Shown one piece after another: positions 51,585-60,008 of a DNA stretch of 64,000 nt. Under the pieces are notes generated by a model. The model was not told where the DNA came from and did not search any database. It worked only from the letters and a program-made list of their open reading frames with translations. Each line of letters begins with the position of its first letter. Within the stretch, counting starts at the first letter, position 1. This stretch comes from Planctomycetota bacterium (GTDB taxonomy: Bacteria > Planctomycetota > UBA1135 > UBA2386). Position numbers and translations under genes: made by a program. The stretch lies in NCBI GenBank assembly GCA_020638655.1, contig JACKIC010000002.1:434001-498000 (forward strand), written 5' to 3'.

Positions 51585-52586
51585 TCACTCGGCGAGGCGC
51601 GCGGCGTCCCGGCGGCCGTCGCGCAGCCCCTGGTAGTAGGGTCCGAGGAAGCGCACGCTGCGCTGCAGGAGCACGCCGAGGGTCGGCTTGACGACAGCGG
51701 CGAGCAGGCCCTGCACGACGCGCTGCGCGCTCGACAGGCGTTTGGCCGCGAACACCGCCTTGCTGCGCGCCAGCCAGTAGACCTGGCCCGCGGTCAGCGC
51801 GCCGAGAACGGGCGCCTCGCTCTGCCAGCAGCCGCCGCCGCGGTGGTGCGCCACGGCGCGCGGGTCGACCCACAGGCTGCGGCCGCGCGCCCGCACTTCG
51901 CAGCACAGGTCGAGGTCCTCGACATAGAGGAAGAAGCGTTCGTCGAAGCGCAGGCCGGCGCGCAGCAGGTCGGCCGCGAGCAACATCAGGGCGCCGGTGA
52001 CGAACGTGGTCGCGAACGGTGTGTCGCCGGCCGGCGCCGCGCAGTGCAGTCGCGACAGGGTCAGCGGGCGGTAGCGGCCGTTGGCGAACTGCACCGCGCC
52101 GCCGTCGGCGTCGCGCACGGTCCCGCCGACGATGCCGGCATCCGGATGGGCGGCCGCGGTGGCGCACAGGTGCTGCACCATGCCCTCGGTGGCGCGCGCG
52201 TCGGGGTTGAGCAGCAGCACGTGCGCGGCGCGCGGGCACTCGGCGAGCACGGCGTCGAAGCCCGCGTTGCAGCCCGCGCCGAAGCCGCGGTTGTGGCCGG
52301 TGACCAGCAGCGCCGCCGCGCCGCGGGCGCCGTCGCCCTCGATCGGTTCGAGCAGCGCCGGCTGGGGCGCGACCCGCGCGTCGTTGTCGACGACGAGCAC
52401 GGGCACTCCGGGGGCGTGCTGGTGCAGCGAGCGCACACAGGCGAGCGTCTGGTCCGCGTCGCGATAGTGCACGACGACGGCGACGCAGGTGGCGGTGGCG
52501 GCGCGTTCGCACCACCCTGCCGAACGGCGCAGGGGCGGCCCGGTCTGCTCCGCGGGCCTCGTTCGCACGCTGGTCGCGCTGCTCAT
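51585..52586 (-). CDS. Family 2 glycosyltransferase (rhamnosyltransferase-like)
   Basis: A 333-residue GT-A enzyme. VVVHYRDADQTLACVRSL starts the nucleotide-binding part, HNRGFGAGCNAGFD and LLLNPDA (the metal-binding DxD position) follow, and FLYVEDLDLCCEVRARG is the typical acceptor-side block of rhamnosyltransferase-like GT2 proteins. No membrane segment is evident. It faces the sulfotransferase gene divergently and opens the polysaccharide region. Confidence 0.86.
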   Translation of the reverse strand: MSSATSVRTRPAEQTGPPLRRSAGWCERAATATCVAVVVHYRDADQTLACVRSLHQHAPGVPVLVVDNDARVAPQPALLEPIEGDGARGAAALLVTGHNRGFGAGCNAGFDAVLAECPRAAHVLLLNPDARATEGMVQHLCATAAAHPDAGIVGGTVRDADGGAVQFANGRYRPLTLSRLHCAAPAGDTPFATTFVTGALMLLAADLLRAGLRFDERFFLYVEDLDLCCEVRARGRSLWVDPRAVAHHRGGGCWQSEAPVLGALTAGQVYWLARSKAVFAAKRLSSAQRVVQGLLAAVVKPTLGVLLQRSVRFLGPYYQGLRDGRRDAARLAE

Positions 52587-52678
52587 GCTGCCCTTGGCAT
52601 CGACCGTTCGGGGGTCGCAACTGCAGCGCGGCGCGCTGGATCCGGGGCGCCCGACCTGCCTACACTGCGCCGCCTGCG

Positions 52679-53764
52679 ATGATCGACTTCCTCCACGTCG
52701 GCATGCCCAAGGCGGCGAGCACCTGGCTGCAGGAGGCCTTCTTCGCGCACCACCCGCAGCTGGCGGTGTTGGGCACCGTGGCGGGCGCTGGCGACGTGCA
52801 CCACCGGTTCCGCCAGGAGGTGCGGCGGCTCGTGCGCGGCGGCGACCTCAGCGCCGACGTGCCGGCGTTTCAGCGCGCGATCGAGGCTCTCGCGCGCGAA
52901 CGGCAGGGGCAGCGGCGGGCCGCGGGGCACGTCGCCGAGGTGCTCGGCGTGTCGAGCGAGATCCTCGCCGGCGACTGGCCGACCGGGCGCAACACGCGCT
53001 TCCTGGCCGAGGCGCTGGCGCGCTGCTGGCCGGACGCCAAGGTGGTGCTGGTGCTGCGCGATCAGCGGCGGCTGCTCGAGTCGAGCCACCAGGAATACGT
53101 GCGGCAGGGCGGCACGCAGGGGCTCGGCGCGTTCGTGTTCGGCCCGGGCGTGAGCCGCGGCACCGTGCACGACGACGAGCTGCGCCGCACGCACGTGGTC
53201 GAGTACGCGAAGCTGGCCCCCAAGGTGTCGCTCTACCAGCAGTGCTTCGGTCGCGAGCGCGTGCACGTGACCTGCATCGAGCAGCTCGTCGCCGATCCGG
53301 CGGCGTTCGTCGCCGGCCTCGCCGCGTTCCTGGGCATCGCGCCGACGGCGCCGCCCGAGCAGCGCACCAACCCGCAGCTGTCGCCCGCGGCGCTGGCCGT
53401 GCTGCGTCGCTGCAACCACGTGTTCTCGACCGACCATCACCCGCGCTACGGCTGGATGCCGGTCAACGCGCTGCTGACGGCGTTCGCGGCGCAGCGCCTT
53501 GGAGCGGCGCGTGCGAGTGAGAACCCGTATTGGCTGCCGCACGTGGTCAGCGCGCACGCGCAGCGGCGGCTGGCCGAAGGCTGGCTGCCGGTGCTCGACC
53601 GGTGGCTGCTGCGCCACGTGCCGAAGCGGCCGGCGCGGCTCACGCAGTTGCCCGAAGCGCTGCGCACGTTCCTCGACCAGGTGTTCCGCGACGACACCGC
53701 GGCCCTGCAGCCGCTGGTCGGCTTCGATCCCGCCGCGCATGGTTACCCGGCGCCGACGCAGTAA
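52679..53764 (+). CDS. Sulfotransferase
   Basis: PAPS-dependent sulfotransferase-like protein of 361 residues. The 5'-phosphosulfate loop is HVGMPKAASTWLQEAFF at the N-terminus, and the 3'-phosphate block is VVLVLRDQRRLLESSHQEY. These are the two cofactor-binding elements of the fold. Next to glycosyltransferases, it most likely sulfates a surface polysaccharide. Start ATG at 52679; the acetyltransferase gene follows 10 bp later. Confidence 0.82.
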   Translation: MIDFLHVGMPKAASTWLQEAFFAHHPQLAVLGTVAGAGDVHHRFRQEVRRLVRGGDLSADVPAFQRAIEALARERQGQRRAAGHVAEVLGVSSEILAGDWPTGRNTRFLAEALARCWPDAKVVLVLRDQRRLLESSHQEYVRQGGTQGLGAFVFGPGVSRGTVHDDELRRTHVVEYAKLAPKVSLYQQCFGRERVHVTCIEQLVADPAAFVAGLAAFLGIAPTAPPEQRTNPQLSPAALAVLRRCNHVFSTDHHPRYGWMPVNALLTAFAAQRLGAARASENPYWLPHVVSAHAQRRLAEGWLPVLDRWLLRHVPKRPARLTQLPEALRTFLDQVFRDDTAALQPLVGFDPAAHGYPAPTQ

Positions 53765-53774
53765 GGTGACGCCG

Positions 53775-54455
53775 ATGACGCAACGAGCAGGTGGTGGGCG
53801 GGTGGTGATCGTCGGCGCCGGCGGTCACGGTCGCGACACGCTCGACGTGTTCCGTGCCGAGAACGCCACAGCGCCGGGCCGCTGGGACGTGCTGGGTTTC
53901 GTCTCCGAGGTCGAAAGCGATCACGGCCGCGACGTCGCGGGCCTGCCGGTGCTCGGCGGCTGGCAGTGGTTCGCGACGCAGGATCCCGCGGCGCTGCCGC
54001 TGGTGGTGTGCGCCGTGGGGGCCCCCTCGCTGCGGCGGCGGCTGGTCGGGGAGGCCACGCGCCTGGGGCTGTCGTTCGCGAGCGTCGTGCACCCGGCCGC
54101 GGTGGTGCCGGGCGAGGCTGCGGTCGGTGTCGGCGCGATCGTATCGGCGGGTGCGGTGACGACGAGTTCGATGCGCCTGGGCGATCACGTGATCGTCAAC
54201 CTCGGCTGCACGATCGCGCACGACGCCGTGCTCGGCGACTTCGTGACGCTCGCGCCCGGGGTGCACATCAGCGGCCACGTGCAGATCGGCGGCGGCTGCG
54301 ACCTGGGCACCGGCGCGGTGGTGTTGCCCAAGGTCAAGATCGGCGAAGGCACGATCGTCGGCGCGGGCGCGGTGGTGACGCGCGACCTGCCGGCGAACGT
54401 GACCGCGGTCGGGGTGCCGGCGCGCGTGATCAAGACGCGCGTCCTGGGCACCTGA
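53775..54455 (+). CDS. NeuD/PglD-type sugar O/N-acetyltransferase
   Basis: A 226-residue acyltransferase. An N-terminal Rossmann-like part (VVIVGAGGHGRDTLDVF) binds the sugar nucleotide, and residues about 100-215 form a left-handed beta helix of hexapeptide repeats (VGVGAIVSAGAV, VIVNLGCTIAHDAVLGDFV) with the catalytic His in AHDA. Similar to PglD, which acetylates UDP-4-amino sugars; with the DegT aminotransferase in this region that reaction is plausible. Confidence 0.86.
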   Translation: MTQRAGGGRVVIVGAGGHGRDTLDVFRAENATAPGRWDVLGFVSEVESDHGRDVAGLPVLGGWQWFATQDPAALPLVVCAVGAPSLRRRLVGEATRLGLSFASVVHPAAVVPGEAAVGVGAIVSAGAVTTSSMRLGDHVIVNLGCTIAHDAVLGDFVTLAPGVHISGHVQIGGGCDLGTGAVVLPKVKIGEGTIVGAGAVVTRDLPANVTAVGVPARVIKTRVLGT

Positions 54456-54462
54456 GGTCGCT

Positions 54463-56769
54463 TCAGACGCCGACCAGCGGCGGCTCGGCTGCAGCGGGTG
54501 CGGCGGGCGCCGCGGTTTCGGGGCGCGGCGCAGCCATCCACCACGGCCGCTTGTCGACGACCTCGCGCCGCTCTTCGTAGTGGCGCGTGACCACGCGGTC
54601 GACGAAGCCCATCGCCGCGCCCGCGCGCGCGAACCGCGACCACAGGTTCCAGTCGCCGGGTTCGTCGATGCGCCACGCGTCGAGGTCGTGGCGGATCGCG
54701 GCGATGCGGCGGTGGTAGAACACCGCCGAGTGGCAGATGCTGCCGCGTTGCAGCGCGGGACCGCCCTGGCGAGTCCAGGTGCCGTCCGCCTGCTCCGACT
54801 CGGCGATGCCCCAGGCGAAGTCGAGGTCGCGCTGTAGGCACTCGCGCAGCAGCACCTCGACGTGATCGGGCGCGAACTCGTCGTCGTCGTCGAGCGGCGC
54901 GATCCACTCGCCGCGCGCGAGTTCGACGCCGTGGTTCATCGGCGTGCTGCCGGCGACCATCCAGCGCAGCTCGGCGTCGGCCGGGTAGCGGCCGCGCTCG
55001 GGCAGGTTGACGAACCGGATGCGCGGGTCCTGCACCGACCGCACGGCGGCGGCGGTGGCCTCGTCGCAGCAGTCACCGACGACGACGATCTCGAGGTTGT
55101 CGTAGGTCTGCGCGATCGCCGAGGCGAGCGCGCGCTCGGCGACGAGGCGACCGCGGTTGTAGGTGGCGATGCGCACGGTGACGAGCGGGCGCTGTTCGAA
55201 CGGCGTATTGATGCGCGGCGCGGTCGCCAGTTCTCGCTGCACGGCGTTGCACTGGGCGCGTTGGCGACGCAGCACCGCGAAGCCGCCGCGGCGCCAGCGT
55301 TTCCACAGCAGCCGCAGGCTCGAACGTTTGCGCACCGAGAGGTCCAGGGCGACGGCGCACAGGGCCAGGGTCGCGGCGACGCCGAGCAGCAGCGTTGCCG
55401 TGGCGCCCAGGCGCAGTGAAGAGGTCGACCACAGCAGCAGCAGCGCGGTCGCGGCGGTGATCGCGCCGCCCACCGCGTAGCCTGCGAGCGAGGGGCGCAC
55501 CCACTGCGCCCAGGACAGGTCGAGCCGGCGCAGCGCCAGCAGCGGGAACAGCACCCAGTTCGACAGCAGGATCGTCGCCAGCGAGCCGATCGCAGGGCCC
55601 GCGGGCAGGCCGCCGAGCGCGAGCGCGACGCTGAGCGCGACGTTCACGGGCAGGGCGATCGCGGTGGTGACGTAGAGCACGCGGTGCTGCGCGGCGGCGA
55701 TGGTCAGGGACGACAACACGTGGGTCGGCGTGTTGACCACCCAGAGCAGCGCGTAGAGCGTCAGCACCTGCACCGCGAGCGGCGGCACGCTGCCGACCCA
55801 CAGGGTCAGGATCGGCGCCGCGCAGAGCACGCACACGCCGAAGCCCGCGGCCGAGAGGGTGCAGCCCAAGAACAGCGTCGCGGCGAGGCAGTCGGCGCGC
55901 CGCCCGCCGCGCGCGGTGACGAAGCGCGGGAACGCGGCGCCCATCACGGCGAACAGCAGGCCGGCGCACGCCGCGGCGAAGCGCGAGCCCAACGAGTAGT
56001 GACCCGCGGGGCCTTCGCCGAACACCGCGCCGACCAGCGGCACGTCGGCCATCTGGCCCAGCCACGCGCCCGCCGTGGATACCCAGATCGGCAGCGCGAA
56101 GGCGGTCACCGCGCGCAGCTCGGGGTGCGCGGCGCCGGCGCCGTCGGGGCGGTCGAACAGACGCTGCCGGCGCATCCAGACGAACAGCGCGGCCTGCACC
56201 AACAGGCGCGAGACCAGCAGCGCGAACGCAGCGCCCGCCAGGCCGTGCGAATCGATGGTCGACCACAGCAGCAGGATGCCCAGCGCGCTCTGCGCGATCG
56301 TGGCGGCGGCGACGGCGTCGAAGCGTTCGCGGCCGCGCAGCACGGCGAACAGCGGCGCGCCGAGCGTCGCGGCGGCGGCCTCGAGCGCGGTCAGGAAGGT
56401 GATCAGGCTGGCGGTGTCGGCGGCTTGCCCCGTGACGCCGAGCAGAGCGCCGGGCGCGCCCGCGGCCAGCGCGCCGACGAGGATCGCCAGGGCGGCGGCG
56501 CCGACGTGCACGCGCAGGGCGGCGCGCAGGCGCGCCCACGCGTCGGCGCCGCCGGCCGCCAGCAACGCGGCGTCGCGGCTGACCGAGAACGCGAGGCCCC
56601 CGTCGAGCAGCAGCAGGATGCCGCGCAGGGCCACGACGGTGGCCCACAGGCCGTAGGCGTTCTCGCCCAGGCGGCGGAAGATCAGCGCGGTGACGACGAA
56701 CGGCGCCACCGTCGCGGCCAGCCAGGCGACGCTGTTGCCGAGCGCCTTGCGGGCCATGCTGTGCTTCAT
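54463..56769 (-). CDS. Polysaccharide flippase fused to a family 2 glycosyltransferase
   Basis: A 768-residue fusion. Residues about 1-480 form 12 to 14 membrane segments typical of Wzx/MATE-like polysaccharide exporters (opening KALGNSVAWLAATVAPFVV, FRRLGENAYGLWA). Residues 528-768 are a GT-A glycosyltransferase: VRIATYNRGRLVAERAL, EIVVVGDCCDEAT and the DxD region IAPLDDDDEFAPDH. The joint is an Arg-rich linker, so the transferase should be cytoplasmic. The ATG at 56769 overlaps the DegT gene (ATGA). Assembly and flipping of a lipid-linked glycan by one protein is inferred. Confidence 0.84.
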   Translation of the reverse strand: MKHSMARKALGNSVAWLAATVAPFVVTALIFRRLGENAYGLWATVVALRGILLLLDGGLAFSVSRDAALLAAGGADAWARLRAALRVHVGAAALAILVGALAAGAPGALLGVTGQAADTASLITFLTALEAAAATLGAPLFAVLRGRERFDAVAAATIAQSALGILLLWSTIDSHGLAGAAFALLVSRLLVQAALFVWMRRQRLFDRPDGAGAAHPELRAVTAFALPIWVSTAGAWLGQMADVPLVGAVFGEGPAGHYSLGSRFAAACAGLLFAVMGAAFPRFVTARGGRRADCLAATLFLGCTLSAAGFGVCVLCAAPILTLWVGSVPPLAVQVLTLYALLWVVNTPTHVLSSLTIAAAQHRVLYVTTAIALPVNVALSVALALGGLPAGPAIGSLATILLSNWVLFPLLALRRLDLSWAQWVRPSLAGYAVGGAITAATALLLLWSTSSLRLGATATLLLGVAATLALCAVALDLSVRKRSSLRLLWKRWRRGGFAVLRRQRAQCNAVQRELATAPRINTPFEQRPLVTVRIATYNRGRLVAERALASAIAQTYDNLEIVVVGDCCDEATAAAVRSVQDPRIRFVNLPERGRYPADAELRWMVAGSTPMNHGVELARGEWIAPLDDDDEFAPDHVEVLLRECLQRDLDFAWGIAESEQADGTWTRQGGPALQRGSICHSAVFYHRRIAAIRHDLDAWRIDEPGDWNLWSRFARAGAAMGFVDRVVTRHYEERREVVDKRPWWMAAPRPETAAPAAPAAAEPPLVGV

Positions 56770-57884
56770 CGGCGCGACGAGACGCCCGCCGTGGTCTGCG
56801 CGGCGGCGCGCACCACGCCGCAGATCTCTTCGATCGTCTGGTCGGCGAGCTCGGCGTAGAGCGGCACGCACAGGATGTGGTCGAACAGATGGTCGGTCGC
56901 CGGCAGCGCCTCGTCGGCGAACGCGAAGAACGCGTCCATGCGGTGGCAGGGCCGGAAGTAGAGCTTGGTCTGGATGTCGCGCGCGGCCAGCGCGGTGCGG
57001 GCCCGTTCGCGCGCGTCGTGGTCGTCGAACACGAGCGCGAGGTCCTTGAAAGTGCTGCGGTCCTCGGCGCGCACGTGCTGGAAGCGCACCTCGGGCACGT
57101 CCGCGAGCAGCTCGCGGTAACGCGCGATCTGCGTGTCGCGGTGCGCGAGCACGTTGTCGATGGTCGGCAGCGTCAGCGTGCCGAGCGCGGCGTGCAGCTC
57201 GGACATCTTGCCGTTCATGCCGGCGAACTGGCTGTTGTAGTCGTGCTGGAAGCCGTAGGCGCGCGCGTACTCGACGCGGCGCAGGAAGCGTTCGTCGCGC
57301 GAGGTGACCAGGCCGCCCTCGGCGCAGGTCACGGGTTTGGTGCCCGACAGGCTGAACACCTCGACGTCGCCGAGGCCTCCGACCGGCGTGTCGCCGCGCC
57401 GCGAGCCGTAGCCGTGCGCGGCGTCGAACAGCAGTCTGGCGTCGTTGGCCTTCGCCAGGGCGCCGAGGCGGTCGGCGTCACACGGGTTGCCGAACACGTG
57501 CGTGGCGACGATCAGGCTCGGACCGCACCGGTCGACCGCCGCGGCGGCCGCGTCGGGATCCATGCAGAAGGTCTGCGGGTCGACGTCGACGAACACCGGG
57601 ATCAGGTCGTTCCAGAGCACCGCGTTGATCGTCGAGTTGAACGTGAACGACGGCACCAGGCAGGTCGTGCCCGCGGGCAGGTCGAGGCACGAGATCGCGC
57701 AGCACAGGCCGACGTCGCCACTGCTCGTGGTGCGCGCGCCGACCTGCAGCTGGCGGCTGGCGATCTGTTCGAGCTGCTGCGAGAAGGTGCCGAAGTTCGA
57801 CAGCATGCGCGTCGACCAGATCTGCTCGAGCAGCTTCACGTAGTCCTGCAGGGGAGGCAGCTGGGGGCGCGTGATCGGGATCAT
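56766..57884 (-). CDS. DegT/DnrJ/EryC1-family sugar aminotransferase
   Basis: PLP-dependent aminotransferase of 372 residues making an amino sugar nucleotide. VPSFTFNSTINAVLW, VDVDPQTFCMD, DAAHGYGSR and the PLP-lysine motif SLSGTKPVTCAEGG are in family order, and GFQHDYNSQFAGMNGKMSELHAA (read in parts) is the acceptor loop. The ATG at 57884 overlaps the methyltransferase stop. Works upstream of the NeuD-type acetyltransferase if the inferred pathway is right. Confidence 0.9.
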   Translation of the reverse strand: MIPITRPQLPPLQDYVKLLEQIWSTRMLSNFGTFSQQLEQIASRQLQVGARTTSSGDVGLCCAISCLDLPAGTTCLVPSFTFNSTINAVLWNDLIPVFVDVDPQTFCMDPDAAAAAVDRCGPSLIVATHVFGNPCDADRLGALAKANDARLLFDAAHGYGSRRGDTPVGGLGDVEVFSLSGTKPVTCAEGGLVTSRDERFLRRVEYARAYGFQHDYNSQFAGMNGKMSELHAALGTLTLPTIDNVLAHRDTQIARYRELLADVPEVRFQHVRAEDRSTFKDLALVFDDHDARERARTALAARDIQTKLYFRPCHRMDAFFAFADEALPATDHLFDHILCVPLYAELADQTIEEICGVVRAAAQTTAGVSSRR

Positions 57885-58624
57885 GGGTGGTCCTGCCGCG
57901 GGTTGCGGGCTTCGAAGATCAACTTGCTGTCGGCGCGGGTCTCGAGCCCGGCGAGGTCGTAGTGCGCGCTGCGACCGAGGTCGCAGCGGCGGATGTCGGT
58001 GAAGCCGGCGAGGCGCAGCCGGTGTTCGAGCTCTTCGGCGTCGTAGAGGTGCTGATGCCCCCAGCCGCGCATCGCCTGGTTGAGCATGCGCGCGGGGGTG
58101 TCGATCCACTCGTGGCCCGGCCACTGCACCCAGTCCTGATCGCGCCAGTCACCGGCGTAGCTGTCGACGAGCGCGGCGAGGTCCGGCGTCGCGACGCGCA
58201 GCACGCCGTCCGGGGCGAGCACGCGGCGGCATTCGCGCAGCAGGTGCTGGCCCTGTTCGCACGACAGGTGCTCGATCAGGTGCTCGGAGTAGATGCGCAG
58301 GACGCTGCGATCGGCGATCGGCAGGCGGCCGCCGAGGTCGAGGCGCACGTCGGGCGTGCCGTCGAGGTCGACGTTGGTCCAGCCCGGCAGCGGCGCGTTG
58401 CCGCTGCCCAGGCACAGGCGCGTCGTGCCGCGCAGGCGCGGCGCGGCGAGCGTGCGCAGCCACGCGGCGCGCAGTCGCACGAGGCCTTCGCCGAGGCGTT
58501 GCCACACGAGGCGCGTGCCCAGGCGCGCGTAGCGCCGCAGCGACTGCAGCGCGGTCCGCGCCGGCGGGCAGGCCTGGCGGAGCGGCGTCGGGGTCGCGGT
58601 CGGAATGGCGTCCAGGGTCAGCAC
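57881..58624 (-). CDS. SAM-dependent methyltransferase of the polysaccharide cluster
   Basis: A 247-residue class I methyltransferase. The SAM motif reads LCLGSGNAPLPGWTNVDLD, then YSEHLIEHL and VLRVATPDLAALV. Proteins with this 'GSG...P-GW-N-D' beginning occur in surface polysaccharide clusters of many bacteria. An N-terminal stretch of about 65 residues is Arg/Ala-rich and may be partly unstructured. It is the first gene of a three-gene minus-strand operon ending with the flippase fusion. Confidence 0.83.
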   Translation of the reverse strand: MLTLDAIPTATPTPLRQACPPARTALQSLRRYARLGTRLVWQRLGEGLVRLRAAWLRTLAAPRLRGTTRLCLGSGNAPLPGWTNVDLDGTPDVRLDLGGRLPIADRSVLRIYSEHLIEHLSCEQGQHLLRECRRVLAPDGVLRVATPDLAALVDSYAGDWRDQDWVQWPGHEWIDTPARMLNQAMRGWGHQHLYDAEELEHRLRLAGFTDIRRCDLGRSAHYDLAGLETRADSKLIFEARNPRQDHP

Positions 58625-58745
58625 AGCGCGGATGGGGCCACCGGGCCCTTCTCATGGGGGCAACGGGTGACTCATCGGCAGGCCGGGGGCGGGGCCTGAG
58701 CAAAACCGGCGCGCGCGGGGGCGGCCTCGCGGCCGCAAGCCAGGG

Positions 58746-60008
58746 TCAGCGCCGACGTTCGCAGAGCCGCCGCAGGTCCGGCTGCACGCTCTGCAGGTTG
58801 GCGCGCGCGCCGTCGGTCACGACCTGCACCGGGCCGGCGCCGAAGGGGTCGGGCACGTCGATGGTCCGGCCCTGGTGGAACTGCACCGCGCCGCGGAGCA
58901 GCTGCAGCGCGGTCAGCGCCTTGGTGTGGATGTCGAGGGTCGCGACGAGGTCCACGTGGGCCAGGCTGCCGGCCTGCTGGCGCCCGAACGACGCGGCGAG
59001 CCCCGAGAGCATCGTGATCCGATCGGCGTGGGAAGTGCCGGGCAGCCGCAGGCTCGGTTCGACGCGTTGCCACTGCTGCAGCTGGGCCTGGGCGGCGAGC
59101 CGCGCGTAGCCGCGCGGCGAGAAGCCGGCGACCCAGGTTTGCCAGTAGCTGCGCACACCGATGTCCTCGGCCCGCACGGTCTCGGCTTCTTCGAGGAACA
59201 GGATCGTGTGAGCGAGTTCGCGTTCGATCCAATCGCCCTCGGGGGGCCAGCAGGCCAGGATGCGGCTCAGCACGGTGTCGAGGTGCTCGAGGTCGATGGG
59301 TTCGGCGGCCCGCAGCAGCGGGTCGTCGATCGCGGTCGCGACCTCCTGCAGCATCAGGCCGCCCAAGAGGCGTTCGATGCCGATGCCCGCGGTTGCCAGG
59401 TCGGCGGCGGCGACCAGGCCGTCGAGCAGCACGGCGAAGGCCGCGCGCGGCTCGACGGCGGCGCGGTTGCCCGCGGTGCCGCGCAGCGCGCGGAACACAT
59501 CGCGGAATTCGAGAAGGTCGTCGAGCGGCTTGCAGTCCGGGCCGACGCGACGCGAGCCGATGGCGAAGTTCTCGGTGTGATGCGCCGCGCGGCGCAGCGC
59601 GGCGACGGCGTCGGCTGCGGCGGTGACCTGCTCGGTGGACAGCGCGAAGGGTTCGGCGTCGGCGTGGTCACTCAACTCCTGGCGAAGGTCACTGGGCCAG
59701 GACCTGGCCAGCCGCAGCGCCTCCGCGAACTCCTCGCGCGCGTCGCCGGGCAGCAGCGGAGCGCTGACCACGGGGCACCCGTCCTGGGACCACCGGCGCT
59801 CCTGGGCGCGGGCCCAGTCCACGGCTGCCCGCCACTGCGGATCGTCGCGCGCCAGCCAGCTGGCGACGAACATCACCACCACGATCGGCAACACCAGGAA
59901 CAACAGACCGCGGCGGCGTCGCAGCAGGTACTCGGCGGTCGGGTCCACGGCAGCCTCCGACGGCGCGGCGCGCCCGACCTTCCCGCCGGCCTGCCGGGGC
60001 GCGTTCAC
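58746..60008 (-). CDS. Single-pass membrane protein of unknown function
   Basis: A 420-residue protein. After a charged N-terminus one membrane segment (GLLFLVLPIVVVMFVASWL, about 34-52) anchors a large, mostly helical and presumably periplasmic domain with several Leu/Ala-rich helices. No family recognised. The GTG at 60008 overlaps the stop of the GHL10 gene (GTGA), so it is translated with it. It ends 121 bp before the methyltransferase gene. Two cysteines in the first 150 residues after the anchor (DGCPVV, GPDCKPL) could pair. Confidence 0.72.
   Translation of the reverse strand: MNAPRQAGGKVGRAAPSEAAVDPTAEYLLRRRRGLLFLVLPIVVVMFVASWLARDDPQWRAAVDWARAQERRWSQDGCPVVSAPLLPGDAREEFAEALRLARSWPSDLRQELSDHADAEPFALSTEQVTAAADAVAALRRAAHHTENFAIGSRRVGPDCKPLDDLLEFRDVFRALRGTAGNRAAVEPRAAFAVLLDGLVAAADLATAGIGIERLLGGLMLQEVATAIDDPLLRAAEPIDLEHLDTVLSRILACWPPEGDWIERELAHTILFLEEAETVRAEDIGVRSYWQTWVAGFSPRGYARLAAQAQLQQWQRVEPSLRLPGTSHADRITMLSGLAASFGRQQAGSLAHVDLVATLDIHTKALTALQLLRGAVQFHQGRTIDVPDPFGAGPVQVVTDGARANLQSVQPDLRRLCERRR

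Noticed and set aside
58625..58745. tRNA or riboswitch in the gap after the membrane protein gene
   Set aside because: The GC-rich stretch has small hairpins but no cloverleaf, no CCA end and no known aptamer core.
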